Shown here piece by piece: positions 21,038-31,650 of a DNA stretch of 64,000 nt; position 1 is the first letter of the stretch, and each line of letters opens with the position of its first letter. The position numbers were made by a program, and so were the translations under genes. Location: NCBI GenBank assembly GCA_025765615.1, contig JAIVFJ010000032.1, positions 127,001-191,000 of the forward strand, in the 5' to 3' direction. The notes beneath the pieces are model-generated. The model was not told where the DNA came from. It worked only from the letters and a program-made list of their open reading frames with translations, and searched no databases. Origin of the DNA: Zopfochytrium polystomum (lineage: Eukaryota; Chytridiomycota; Chytridiomycetes; Chytridiales; Chytridiaceae).

Positions 21038-22854
21038 ATGACGCAATCGACCTCCAACATGCTCCTGCCGCTGCAAGCCACCACCGTCGCCAGCGCAGCC
21101 AGCCAGATCGGCGACTCCAACGGCGAGTCGTGCAAGGGCTACTTTGACTTGCCTTGCTACTCGTCACGCGCAGGATCTGCCTTCGAAGGCACAGGCATGT
21201 CGCGCTTCCCCATTCAGCGGATTCGGCAGGAACCTCCCCGTTAACCCCTCTACCCCCTACCTTCCACCTCACCCCACACCCCGACAGTGGACACGTTTCT
21301 TGCCATCTTCCTTCTGATTGCCGCAGTGGGCATCCCAGTCCTATTCATGGTCGCCCTCCGAGTGCAGCGGAACCCGCGGGCATTCTTTCCAGGCATGGAT
21401 CGCCGGCCCTTCCTTCGCCCAGCGTCAATCGAAACCGCCACTGCCCTCGCGGTGGCCACCACTTTTAGCCAGGCCCTGGCGCTCCTGCAGCTACGAAGAC
21501 AAGACGTCCTTTCATTCCAGTTAAGCTTGCATTCGGCCCGCATCTTTGTCGCTAAGCAAGGTTGTCAAAACCCAACAAACCCCTCCCCAATACATGTATA
21601 GAGTCTTTCGCAAGTGCGAGACCGTCTTCTTGGGCCTCACGATCCCGACTTTCTTGCACGCCTTTCTGCACCCCATGTCGCCGCACGTCCCCCGTCTCGG
21701 CGTCTTTCTCAAACTGACGCTTCTGATCCCCGTCCCGCACTTTGTCGAGGCCGCAGCCGGCATATGGCTGGGCGTTCTGGAAGATCGCATCCTCCGCGAA
21801 GCAGACCTTGCCCGCTTAGACGACTTGAACCAGCAGCAAAAGGCGCTGCGACGGCTGGACTCCGCCACCGCGGGCCGCGGGTATCGCGCTCATCGTGGCG
21901 TTCTTGTTCTGGGGAAGGCAGCAGTTCCTTAGCGCCCTCAAAACCCTGGGCCCAACTTTCCTCACCCGACTCCGCGCGCGTGAGGCCGACGGCCAGCTGT
22001 CGCCGCCGCCTTGCCCGAGCGCTGCCGCTCCTGCGTCTCGGCCGTCACCGGCGTCGGCGCCGGCGGCATCCATCGACCCGCCCACCCCCCTGCCGTGGCG
22101 CGACCTCCCCTCCCCGCACTCGACGCCGCCGCCGCCCCGCGCATCGTCCTCGTCGTCCTCGTCCTCATCGCCCGCCCCCTCCATCCTCGCCCGCTGGGGC
22201 AGCTCCCCGCTGCTGAGCCCCGCCTCGCCCCTCGACTCGCCGAACCCGCTCCTACGCTCCGCCGCGGCCCAGTCCCCGCCGCCGTGGCCGTCCTCGTCGT
22301 CTCCCTCCCCGCACGCAGCGACGACGACCCACACCCCGCCGCCGCCGCCGCCGCCATCCCGCGCCGCGGCGGCCTTCCCGCCGATCCAGTACCAAGTCCC
22401 GAACAAACAGCAGCAGCAGCGGCAGCAGGGCAAGACGCCGACGCGCCGCCAGGACCCCCCGCCGCAGCAGCAGGAGCACATGGACGCGCTGGACGCGGTC
22501 GAGTGGCAGCTGCGCGGCGGCGGGTCGGTCAAGCTGATCCGTGGCGTGCTGGGCTGGGTCGTGGCAGCCGGCGTCGGGTGCCTGGCGTGCGACGCGGTGC
22601 TGGTCGTTCTGATCGAGGTCGCCGGGAACAGCCTGGCGGCGTACTACGCGTGGGCGGCGCAGGCTATCGTCGATTAGTTGAGTTGAATTTTATTATTTTA
22701 TTTAAAAAAAAATTTTTATTTTATTTTTTTTTTTGGAATAAGGCAAATATTAATACTCCAAAACCAACACGCCGCTCCCAGCTCGTTCGTCGCGGGAGCG
22801 GCGCTTGTTTTTGCTGTACAGATTCACCGACAGGAGGCGCAATCCAAGGAGTGA
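21038..22854 (+). CDS. Seven-pass membrane protein, family copy 2 (one apparent frameshift)
   Basis: Exons 21038-21194, 21288-21519, 21602-22676 and 22782-22854. The N-terminus carries SCKGYFDLPCYS. TM1 is TFLAIFLLIAAVGIPVLFMV, then RNPRAFFPGMDRRPFLRP, TM2, TM3 (VFLGLTIPTFLHAFL), TM4 ending AGIWLGVLEDR, and TM5 (IALIVAFLFW) with KTLGPTFL. A Pro/Ser/Gln-rich loop of about 165 residues is followed by DAVEWQLRGGGSVKLIR, TM6, YYAWAAQ, and a last exon with FVAGAALVFAVQIHR. The first intron uses a GC donor (ACAG/GCATGT), as does copy 3. In exon 3 the frame slips by one base at a GGG run, 21872-21874, between DSAT and AGIALIV; both sides are clearly coding and all other splice phases fit, so a sequence error is as likely as a real mutation. 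Confidence 0.7.
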
Positions 22855-23334
22855 AAAGAATCGTCCCCCTCCTTGATATATCAACGCGCTTAGAACACAC
22901 ACACTGAATATAAGTACTAGACTTTTGCTTTTTCTTGAACCATTCTCAGACCTGCCTGCCAGTAGGCATCCAGAGTCCTCCACCCCTCGCAGTGAAGCTT
23001 TTTGAAACAAGCGTTCCGCTTGGGCTTCTGGGCATCCTCTCATTTTTGAACAGAAAAAAAAAACTAGCAAATAATACCCAGGACAATCTCTTGACACCAA
23101 CCCGTCTTACGTCGATTTCTTAATAGTGGTGTGTGGGGAAGTGGGGGAGTGGGGGGAGGATAAAAGGTGTAGATATCTAATAGCCCAACCAAAAATCTTT
23201 TTACATGACCTCACCGACGCTGAACAAGTATCATCATAAAAGAAACCACGCATTGTTTCAGGAGCGGAATAGAACTTGAGCGTCCACAACTTGGAGCTTT
23301 GACTTTGTTACACGTAGTCCACTAAATCTTCCAA
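22855..23334. other. Spacer between convergent seven-pass copies 2 and 3
   Basis: Presumed 3' ends of both genes; a short A run near 23050. No other feature seen. Confidence 0.4.
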
Positions 23335-24382
23335 CTATGTTGTAACTGCAGCGTATCGGTAGATCTGCACCGCAAAGACGACCGAGGCGCCAGCAGTGAA
23401 AGCGCTACAGAGCGAAAAACGTCAGTGAATCGCGCTCGGGGGGTGTTCGCAAAAAAAAGGACCGAGAAAAAAGAAGAAAAAAAAAATACTCAACAAGCTG
23501 ACGACCACCTGCGCGACCCACGCGTAGTATGCGGTCAGACTGTTCCCGGCCGCGTCGATCACAACAATCAGCGCCACCTCGCACAGCAGGCACCCGATCC
23601 CCGCCGCGACCACCAATCCGAGCACGCTGCGGATCATCCGCACCGTCCCGCCGCGCAGCTGCCACTCTAGCACGTCCAGCGAGTCCCGCGGCGGCGGGGG
23701 CGGTTCCGGCCGGTGCGGGGGAGGAGGGAACGGGGGAGGTGGTTGACGGGCGTGGGGCGGCGGGAAGGACGGCGTGCGCTGCTTGTACGCCGTCGCGAGG
23801 GGCGGCGGCGACTGCGGCGACTGCGGCGACTGCGGCGACTGCGGCGGCGGCGGCGACGGAGCGACGCCGCCTCCGCCCTGCGGAGACGGCGCGCCGTGCC
23901 ACAGCGCACTGCTCCCCGAGTCCTGCAGTGCGCCGCTCGAACCGCTGCTCGCGTGCGACATCGCGGTCTCCCTCGCCCTCAGTCTGTTGAGGATCGACGG
24001 CCCGAGCTCCCTCCTCGCCCTCAGGAACTGCCGCCGCGCCGCGAACAGGAACCCGAGGATCAGCGCGATCCCCACCGCCGAGCTGCCGCCGTCGACCCAC
24101 CGCAGCGGCTCCTGCTGCCGCGCGAGCTCCGCGACCGCCGCCGCGTCGTCGCGGAAGAGGAGCATCCGCGCGCCGAGTACTCCGAACCAGATGCCGGCGG
24201 TCGCTTCGATGAAGGGCGGGATCGCGATGGTGAAGAGGAGACGCATGAAGACGGTGAGGCTTGGGACGTGCGCGGACATGGGCTGCAGGAAGGCGTGGAG
24301 GAGGCAGGGCATCGTGAGGCCGACGAAGACGGCTTCGCTCTTGCGGAAGATTCTGGGGGGGTTTTTTTTTGTTTGTTTTTTT

Positions 24383-24416
<34 letters not shown>

Positions 24417-25187
24417 GCGCAAAGGCGCGGGGTCAAATTTACTTCATGCTCGGCACTTTCGTTTATTTGCTGCGCGAGGAAACACGGCTTACTGGAAAAG
24501 GACAATGTCGTGCTGTCGAAGGTACACCATCGCCAGCGCGGACGAGACCATCATTGCCGTGGCAAAGGCGATTGTGGCTTCGATGGCCGCGGGACGAAGC
24601 AGCGGCCGGCGGTCTGCGCCGGGAAAGTACGACCGCGGGTTGCGCTGCACCTGCCGCACGACCATGACGAGCACCACAAGCCCGGCAGCTGAGATGAGAA
24701 AGAAGATGGCTGCGAGTATGTCGACTGTGGAGGGGGGTTTTTTTTTTTTGTTCATGTATGTTTTTTTACATTTTGGGGTAATACTTCGGGTCAGTCAGGT
24801 GCGACAGGCAGGAGCCGGAAGAGCAGGGACGGCAGGGAGGGCAGGAAGGAGCAGGAACGACAGCAGGCAGGATGTGGGAGCGGGCGAGTCGTTCGTTCGT
24901 TTGTTCGTGCCTGCGGCTTCAAAGACGATGCCCTCGCGGGCACCGTAGCACGGCAGATCAAAGTAGCCAATGCAAGCGTCGACACTATTGTTGCTGTTGT
25001 CCGCAGCAGCGGCGGCGACGGTGAGGCTGCTGCTGCTGTCGCCAAGGAGGAGGAGGCCGGTGGTTGTGAGCGCGAGAAGGAGGCGGAGGAGCAGCGTGGT
25101 GGTGGTGGTGGTGGTGGTGGTGGTGAGCCGCGCGAGCCGCGGCGGCGACGGCAGCCGTGGTGGTGCGGAAGAGGGGCGAAGAGGCAT
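23335..25187 (-). CDS. Seven-pass membrane protein, family copy 3 (intact)
   Basis: Exons 24911-25187, 24493-24724, 23495-24352 and 23335-23404 join with phases 1-2-2 to 478 residues, with no frameshift. The N-terminus has a Thr tract and a hydrophobic signal-anchor-like stretch, then ACIGYFDLPCYGAREGIVFE. TM1 is ILAAIFFLISAAGLVVLVMV, then RNPRSYFPGADRRPLLRP. TM3 is FVGLTMPCLLHAFL and TM4 ends TAGIWFGVLGAR. TM5 is followed by RELGPSILNRLRARE. A Pro-rich loop of about 100 residues precedes LDVLEWQLRGGTVRMIRSVL, TM6 and TAYYAWVAQ. TM7 is FTAGASVVFAVQIYRY. Intron 1 has a GC donor (GCAG/GCACGA) at the homologous place to copy 2; intron 2 contains a (GT)n microsatellite. This is the best reference copy for the family. 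Confidence 0.78.
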
Positions 25188-25278
25188 GTGTGTGTGTGTG
25201 TGTGTGTTGCGAGTTGGCGTGTTGATTGGTCCAGTCAGTAATGAATTCATGTAACCGTGTGAGAGTGTGTGTGTGTGT

Positions 25279-25318
<40 letters not shown>

Positions 25319-27489
25319 CTCTTCCTGTAAAATTTCTACTCTTTTGGCGTGTCTGTCTTTGTTTGTTTGACATTCGAACAGATAACAAAAGAGAAGGAAA
25401 AAATAAGAATTTGATTGGTGGGCCTCGCAAACTACCGTTTTTGGAAGTGGAAGCAAAAGATTGGCTCCGGCTCGGAACGGATATATGTACTGAGACAAAC
25501 GCCCATCTGTCGGCAAAATTTTTTCGAAAACCAACGATCGATAGAAGAAAAATTCTCTGGTTTTAGTTGCTGTTTCTTTAGTCACTTCGCCAGGTCCATT
25601 TACGACCAGAGCATCCAATTGTTTTTCCGATCTACCCTAGCAAGAAAAAGTTGCTGACGCAGCAAGGTACCGTTATTATTATAGAACAAAGTGGGCGCTT
25701 GGCGATGGCCCCTTGAGGGTTCCCTGCTTGCACGTTCGTGCGCCTGATTCCGCATTGTTGTACAGTAGTGCTTGGTCCTGATCAGCGCTGTATCAACGAA
25801 TCCCTCTTTCTCCCCTCATTGATGGCCTGTTCGTGCGATGAATTCAACAGACCATTTTCCGAGTGGTGAAGGAAATTTTAAGAGTCAGTGAAGTTTGGTG
25901 AACTTGGTGGAGAGTCTTTACTGGATTTGGTCTCAGTTCGAGTTGTATATTGCTCGCAGCGACCTCAAGGCTCACAAGCTCAAAACTAGAAATATCTTTG
26001 AAGATTCTCAGACTGCAGTTCACTTTTAAAATAAAACCATCTCCCCTGTTTCAACTCTCAAAGTTTGCCAAGCCTTCGAAAGAGGACTTCGAGATTAAGC
26101 TTTCGTGGGTACTGCACGAGCCTAATATCACTGATCAGGCAGTTCATTCAGAGCGGCGCCTCGCACTTCTTTAGTCCACACTCATAAGCAGACGCGTTCT
26201 GTATCCTTAACCCTTTAAGCTCCAGTGGCACAGATCACATTTGATATCTTTGCCCCTCTCTTTCAGCACATTGACCCCATCCCAAAATATTAACTAACCC
26301 CCAATTGAACCTTGCACATTTCTTCTTCATAATGAAAGAAATCTCCTGCCAAAAATAGCAAACATTTTCACTATGCAGAACACAGAATACAAAGGACTTG
26401 TCTTGAAATTCCTGTGTTTGGGCAGTTGCCAGCGAGTGTCCCACTGATGTCAAGCTGGGAAGCAGCAGCAGCAGCAAAAGCACAAACATCGGATGGGGAG
26501 GGTCCAGGTCACATGGGGGAGCTTGTGATCTGCCAACTCGCAAGGAGATGAGGCTGCCAGGCCCCGGAGGAAGCCGTTTGTTCGGCCTGCAAGGTTCAAT
26601 CTTTAACAATCACAGACCAGTCATATACCCCAATTTTGGCGTCTCCCCGGTGTCAGATGGCAACGAATGGAAATCACTGCCCGCTGTCTCGCCTTTAAAA
26701 TCTTGCGCCAACCAGAGGCGCGTGGGGAAGGGCAAACAGTCACTGATATTTGGTGCTTACGCCGACAAACAATTAGTGTGTTGTTGGACAAGCGCAATTC
26801 CTTTTACGACCGTTCGGGCGTTTTCCGGCCGGTTCAGATTTCAATGATTTTGATACAATTTCCCGGAGGATGCCCCTTTGAACGGAATGAACCACGAAAA
26901 TCATTGAAAAAGAAGAAAAGAAAGGTTGAACCTTGCGATGAACGGGGTCTTGGGAGGAGCTGATTTTGATGAGCGCAGGGTGTGTTGTTTGTGGCACAAA
27001 CGGAACAAATGAACGGCAAGGAAGGGAGACAGCGCCAGCGCAGGCAGGCAGGGAGTGGCGTTCAACTAAGTAACCCTAACCCAAAAACAATAATTGCACG
27101 AGGTGGTCGCTGTTGTTTCACATTGTTGCCGCCCAAAGTTTGTTTCCACTTTTTTCATCGGGAGAGCCACAAGCAATGCGCATTGCGCCAAGACATTCGG
27201 GAGCGTTCCTTGCTGGAACAACAACAACAAGGCGGCGTGCACAGACAAACAAAGCAAGCACACACTAGCTCACTCACGCGCACACACACTCTCCCACACA
27301 CAGCACACAAAACTGATTACCACCCACCGCACGACTATTATACCACCAATCCTCCAACTCTGACAAAGAGAAAGGAGCACCGCTGCCCCGGTTTGGCGCT
27401 GCCCGCTCGACCCCGTCAGCTGTCCTAGACCAGATCGCTTCCCTTCGCGGGCGTCCAGCGCTGGAAGCGACCTTCGACCGAACGACGGC
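25188..27489. other. Gene-poor stretch with GT microsatellites
   Basis: (GT)n blocks at 25188-25207 and 25264-25315 precede about 2 kb of moderate-GC DNA without recognisable coding sequence. CA-rich DNA at about 27240-27310 lies upstream of the gene at 27490. Confidence 0.4.
25264..25315 (+). repeat. (GT)n microsatellite
   Basis: Nearly perfect GT dinucleotide run with one GA interruption, upstream of seven-pass copy 3. Confidence 0.9.
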
Positions 27490-28876
27490 ATGTCACAGCC
27501 GTCCGCCGCCTACCTGCTGTCGCGCATGGCCGGCCTCCTCGTCTTTGCGCCCGCCATCAACGCCGACATCTCCATGCTCAACCTGATCGCCTGCATCGCC
27601 GACGAGACCAAGCGCCGCAGGGCGCTCGCCGCCGCCGCAGCGACCAGAACGGGCAACCACCCAGGATCGTCGGATCGCCCGAGGCCGCTGCTCTCACCCG
27701 CGCAAAAGGCCATCGTCGTTGGCACGTGCATCAGCATATTCGGCGATCTCATCATCCTGTACACCTGCGTGCACTCCAACCTGGACAACTCGTGGGTGTC
27801 GCGGAACCCCCCTTTGAAGGGGTTTAGCGTGGTTTTCAAAATTTCTTTTTTTTTCGTGTTGCTCACGCGCTATTTGCAATCCTTTTCTGTTTCCCCGCAG
27901 CTGGCCGGGGTTTCCAAAGTGGATGGCCATCTTCAACATCGTCAAGCGCCTTCACAGCATCATCGCCGTCCACATCACGTTCCTCCGTTTCCAGGTCGTC
28001 ACCGGCCGCTTTAAGCCGAAGCGCTCCCCGCGATCTCGTCAGCGCGGCGCAAGCAAGCGGAGAACCACGCTCGAGCGAATGACGAGCAACATGCCCGCCC
28101 TTCTGTCAACGATAGGGTACACCGTCGTCTCAATCGTCTCCGTCGCCTTTCAGCTGTACGCCTTCATCGACAATAAGTGGGATGGCAAAGCGAGCCGCGA
28201 GAGCCAACCGTTCGCACTGTACAGAATCATCAGCTTCGTCGGGACTTGCTACCTCACCCTTATCGCATTGTACACGGACACTGCCCTCATCTCCCTCAGC
28301 ACCAAACTGTACGAGGCCGGCCGCGCGAGCCTCAGCGCCACCATGTCGCTTCCTCTAAGCCGCCTCAGCACCTCCCGCATGAGCTCCTCCCGCGACGCCG
28401 TCTCCGCGATCCTGACCCCCGCCATCTCGGTCGAGAACCTCACCGCGGCGGCCGCAACCACAACCACCACAACCACTTCCACCAACGCGACCCCCTTCTC
28501 CATCGACCCCCTGAAACGCGTCAAAAAATACTACAACCACTGGATCAACCTCGCCTACGAGGTCATCCTCTTCTTCGCCTACGTCATCCTCAGCGTCGCG
28601 TACTTTTTCGACGCCACCTTCATCGCAGGCGTCTTTGTCGAGCAGGCGCTCATGGCGTTTGTCGCGCTGAACGGCTACGTGCTGCTGCACGCCGCTTTGA
28701 AGGAGGCTGATGCGGGCAACGCGCTGAAAGCGGGGAACTTCGGCGCCGGCGGCGGACGCGCAAAGCCCCGGAGCGACGTCGAGGCGCCGGCGGACGGCGG
28801 GTTTCTTTTCGGTGCGGCGCCTTCCTCTTCGCGGCCGTTCAGCGCCAGCGACGCAGCGGACGACCAGACGCGTTGA
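27490..28876 (+). CDS. Seven-pass membrane protein of a different subfamily
   Basis: Two exons (27490-27821, 27901-28876) join at AAGGG/GTTTAG...CGCAG/CTGG to 435 residues. Hydrophobic segments: about 14-32 (GLLVFAPAINADISMLNLIA), about 72-93 (AIVVGTCISIFGDLIILYT), about 120-140 (FNIVKRLHSIIAVHITFL), about 170-190, about 205-225, then after an Ala/Thr/Ser loop two more (VILFFAYVILSVAYFFDATF and VFVEQALMAFVALNGYVLL). This gives seven, with the longest loop before helix 6, and a hydrophilic tail. It lacks the WLG.LE, LGPT, VEWQLR and FAVQ motifs and the 1-2-2 intron pattern of the neighbouring family, so it is either very divergent or unrelated. GPCR-like topology; no family recognised. Confidence 0.7.
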
Positions 28877-29945
28877 AAATTCCTTCACGTTATTCTTATT
28901 TTCCCAATCCCCTTTCTTTTTTTTTTTTCCGCCCCGGTTCTTACCTCCACATTCTTGGCCAAAAAAAGCGCAGCCACAGCCGCACAGAGAGTTCCGGCAA
29001 TTCTATTTCCCACTTTTTTTCTTCATCTGTTTCTTTGCAACCAAATACTTCTTGGCGTCTCTCACCCAGGACAGTGTCAACGCTTTTTTTGATCAGTCGC
29101 GCTTTCGTACCTATGCGCTCACACGCATACTTTTATCAAACGGGCAATTGGCCACGAAAATGAGGATAAACCCACTCCATTACTTCTGGGCTCTTTCACC
29201 CCACCCCCCCATCCTCAACTCGCTTCTTTAGGTTATTCAAGCGCCCGACCAAGGACGTACCGGCGCAGAGCTGCAATGTTTCCACTCGATAATCTGTTTT
29301 TTTTTTATTTCAGCCCGTTTGCAGCACGGTCTCCAAATTACACATCAGACCTCATCGATGTCCCCCCCGATGGTGGGGGGGGCAAGCCAATCATGGGTTT
29401 TCTGCCCAAGTGTTTTTTTTTTCTTTTCCTTTTGGCCCCAGTTGGAAAAAACCTCGATGGCTTGTTGGATCGATCCTCCAAATAGCGTTTTGATACCAGG
29501 TTTTTCTTGAACCGGCTCTATGACATCGCCTTTCCGTATTATTCGGGAACAGGGACTTGTATGAGATTCTCAATTATCTCACATAAAGTGTTGGCCATAG
29601 TTTAGGTTCTGAATGAGCTCTTACTTAACTATGTGACATATAACACATCTTACATTTTCTTTCTTACACATGACCCTTTCTGAAAGAGGTATCTTCCAGT
29701 CGTTCCCATATTTTTCTAATTTTCTACTAGGTAGCTAATTATCTGGACTATGCGTCAAGTTCCCCGCTCTAATTGCACTGTATTTCACTATCTTTGATAG
29801 TGAGAAAGAGCTCTCTTTGGCTCTTGTGTTACAAATAGAGTCTGAGTAACTTGAGCCCCTTGGTTATATGTTTACATACCTCTGCAAGTTAAGAACAAAA
29901 AAATTACGGTGGTTGAACCACATCAAACCATACTACGGCGATTTA
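28877..29945. other. Spacer becoming AT-rich
   Basis: Short T runs at 28917-28930, 29296-29308 and 29412-29421; AT-rich from about 29560 to the MITE. No gene seen. Confidence 0.4.
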
Positions 29946-30565
29946 CAGCAATGCACCGAGAACGTTGCATTTTCGAAGAAGAACAAAAAAAGAAATGAAA
30001 GTGAATTCAAATTGACATCAAACTGAGCACGAGCTGAGAAGTGGTTCAAGTGAAGGTTCAAACAGAATTGGTTTGGTCGGCGTCGGCCACGTTCCTTGAA
30101 TCACTCGGAACGAAACAGGTCGACCAAGAGTGGCGCTCATAGCTGATGCGATCTCATCCTGGTGCAATGTTGGGTGCTCTCTGATCATCTCCGCAATACG
30201 GTCCATGTCCTCCCAACTGAGCATTCGTTGGTGACCAGATCGGGGAAGTGGTTCATGGGTCCCCCTTTGTTGATATGTTTGAAGCACATTGTGCACTGAT
30301 CAAAGGCTGACGTCAAATAACTCGGCCAAATCACTTGGAGACCACCCTCCTTGAGATAGGACTTGGATTCTCTCCCTGACATGAGTATGGATTCGAACTC
30401 CTTTCATTTTGAAGAGGCAGTGGCACGGAAGGGAGTTGAGGGCGACGTGGCTGAACCTCACTTGAACCACTTCTCAGCTTGTGCTCAGTTTGATGTCAAA
30501 TTGAGTTCACTTTCATTTCTTTTTTTGCTCATCTTCGAAAATGCAACGTTCTCGGTGCATTGCTG
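29946..30565. mobile_element. Tc1/mariner-type MITE, 620 bp, with long terminal inverted repeats
   Basis: The left end CAGCAATGCACCGAGAACGT and the complement of the right end are identical over the first 34 bases. Alignment continues with few mismatches for about 115 bases, so the inverted repeats are long. A TA dinucleotide flanks each end (29944-29945 and 30566-30567), the target duplication expected of Tc1/mariner transposition. Between the repeats lies only a transposase N-terminal remnant. The ends still match closely, so insertion was probably not very old. Confidence 0.85.
30018..30357 (-). pseudogene. Tc1-like transposase helix-turn-helix remnant inside the MITE
   Basis: On the minus strand the peptide runs SPSDLAELFDVS, a stop, then SVHNVLQTYQQRGTHEP, LPRSGHQRMLSWEDMDRIAE and HPTLHQDEIASAM. 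This is the paired-type DNA-binding region of Tc1/mariner transposases: a first HTH, a basic GR/SGR linker, a second HTH. No DDE catalytic domain follows, so the element could only move with help from elsewhere. Confidence 0.7.
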
Positions 30566-30930
30566 TAAGAAAAAAAATTAACTGAAGACAAATACAAAAA
30601 CAACAAAAAAAAACGGTCTGGTCAAAGAGAAAAAAACAAAAAAAAAAGAAAATGCGAACAGAAAAAAAAACAAAAAAAAAGGAAATGCTGTCAAAAGTAA
30701 CCAAGTCAGCGCGATTGCCACAAGCGCAGGTGAAGCCCAGATCACTCGCCGATCTGGAGCCTCACAATCCACAACCACCAGTCTGATCGCAACCAACTGA
30801 TTCGCGAACTGATTTGCAAAACCGATTCGCACAACAACTTGGCAAGCTTGGCCATTGAAGTGAGCAACAAGCCGATTGCAACCAACAGCCAGTCGATAGC
30901 TGCAACTGCAACACGCAAAGCGACCGAACG
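30566..30930. other. A-rich and CAA-rich spacer
   Basis: A-rich runs at 30570-30690, then CAA/GCAAC-rich DNA. No gene recognised. Confidence 0.35.
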
Positions 30931-31650
30931 TGAGTCATCTGCAACCACAACTGCAACCTGCAACACACTGTGTAACCGTTTTGCAATCCACGCTATTCTG
31001 CAAGATGGAGTTGTTACACCACCTCATTTGATCCCTCCCCATCCATTGCAAATCCGGTCGACGCCACTGCCCCATCCAAATCTATCTCAAATTTGGTCAA
31101 CGCTGCTATACATTCAAATGCGAATTCGATCAAATCGGGAGGAGAAGGTGGTGTTTACTACAAGAGATTTGACTCATTCCTTAAGTGGCTTGCAACGAAA
31201 GATCCAACTCGTTGTGCAGTTTATTCAATAGCCCCCTTTTATGACTCAGACGTGCCAAAAGATATTGTCACCTCCATGACATTGCAATGTGATCCAATCC
31301 ATCATGAACGAGGCAATCGTAATCACTTGCATATACAAAACAGCTGAAGGTTTTTATTCCACTGCGAACCATTGGTTTTTGACAAAGGGCTGTGACAATG
31401 AATGGGTTGCTACAAGCCAGGGTTATAAGGTAAACAACTTCTTCTCATCACCTTCTTTTTGAAGCGTGTAAATTCCTTTCAATTCACTGTGCCAACGTTT
31501 GAACACAATACTGCAAACCAGGGAAACCCATGCCATTTGACCATGGTCAAACAAAGACTTGCTGCTCTTAAGGCCTATGACAAGAAGGTCGAGAATATTC
31601 AGCACAGATCAAGAAGGATTGTGGGTACAAAGACAAGAAAAAAGAGCTGA
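30931..31650 (+). pseudogene. Probable broken gene, unrecognised family
   Basis: Three plus-strand segments look protein-like. They are about 31140-31310 (YYKRFDSFLKWLATKDP, VYSIAPFYDSDVPKDIVTSM), about 31336-31428 (GFYSTANHWFLTKGCDNEW) and about 31459-31648 (FQFTVPTFEHNTANQGNPCH). The second and third could be joined by a 30-base intron (GTAAAC...GAAG), but the first needs a frame change. Composition is AT-richer than neighbouring genes. It may be a transposon-borne or lineage-specific gene in decay; function unknown. Confidence 0.35.

Noticed and set aside
23713..24948. 411-codon plus-strand frame
   Set aside because: Antisense of seven-pass copy 3; Arg-rich, without motifs.
27062..27080. 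TAACCCTAACCC-like bases suggestive of telomeric repeat
   Set aside because: Only about two units, not an array.
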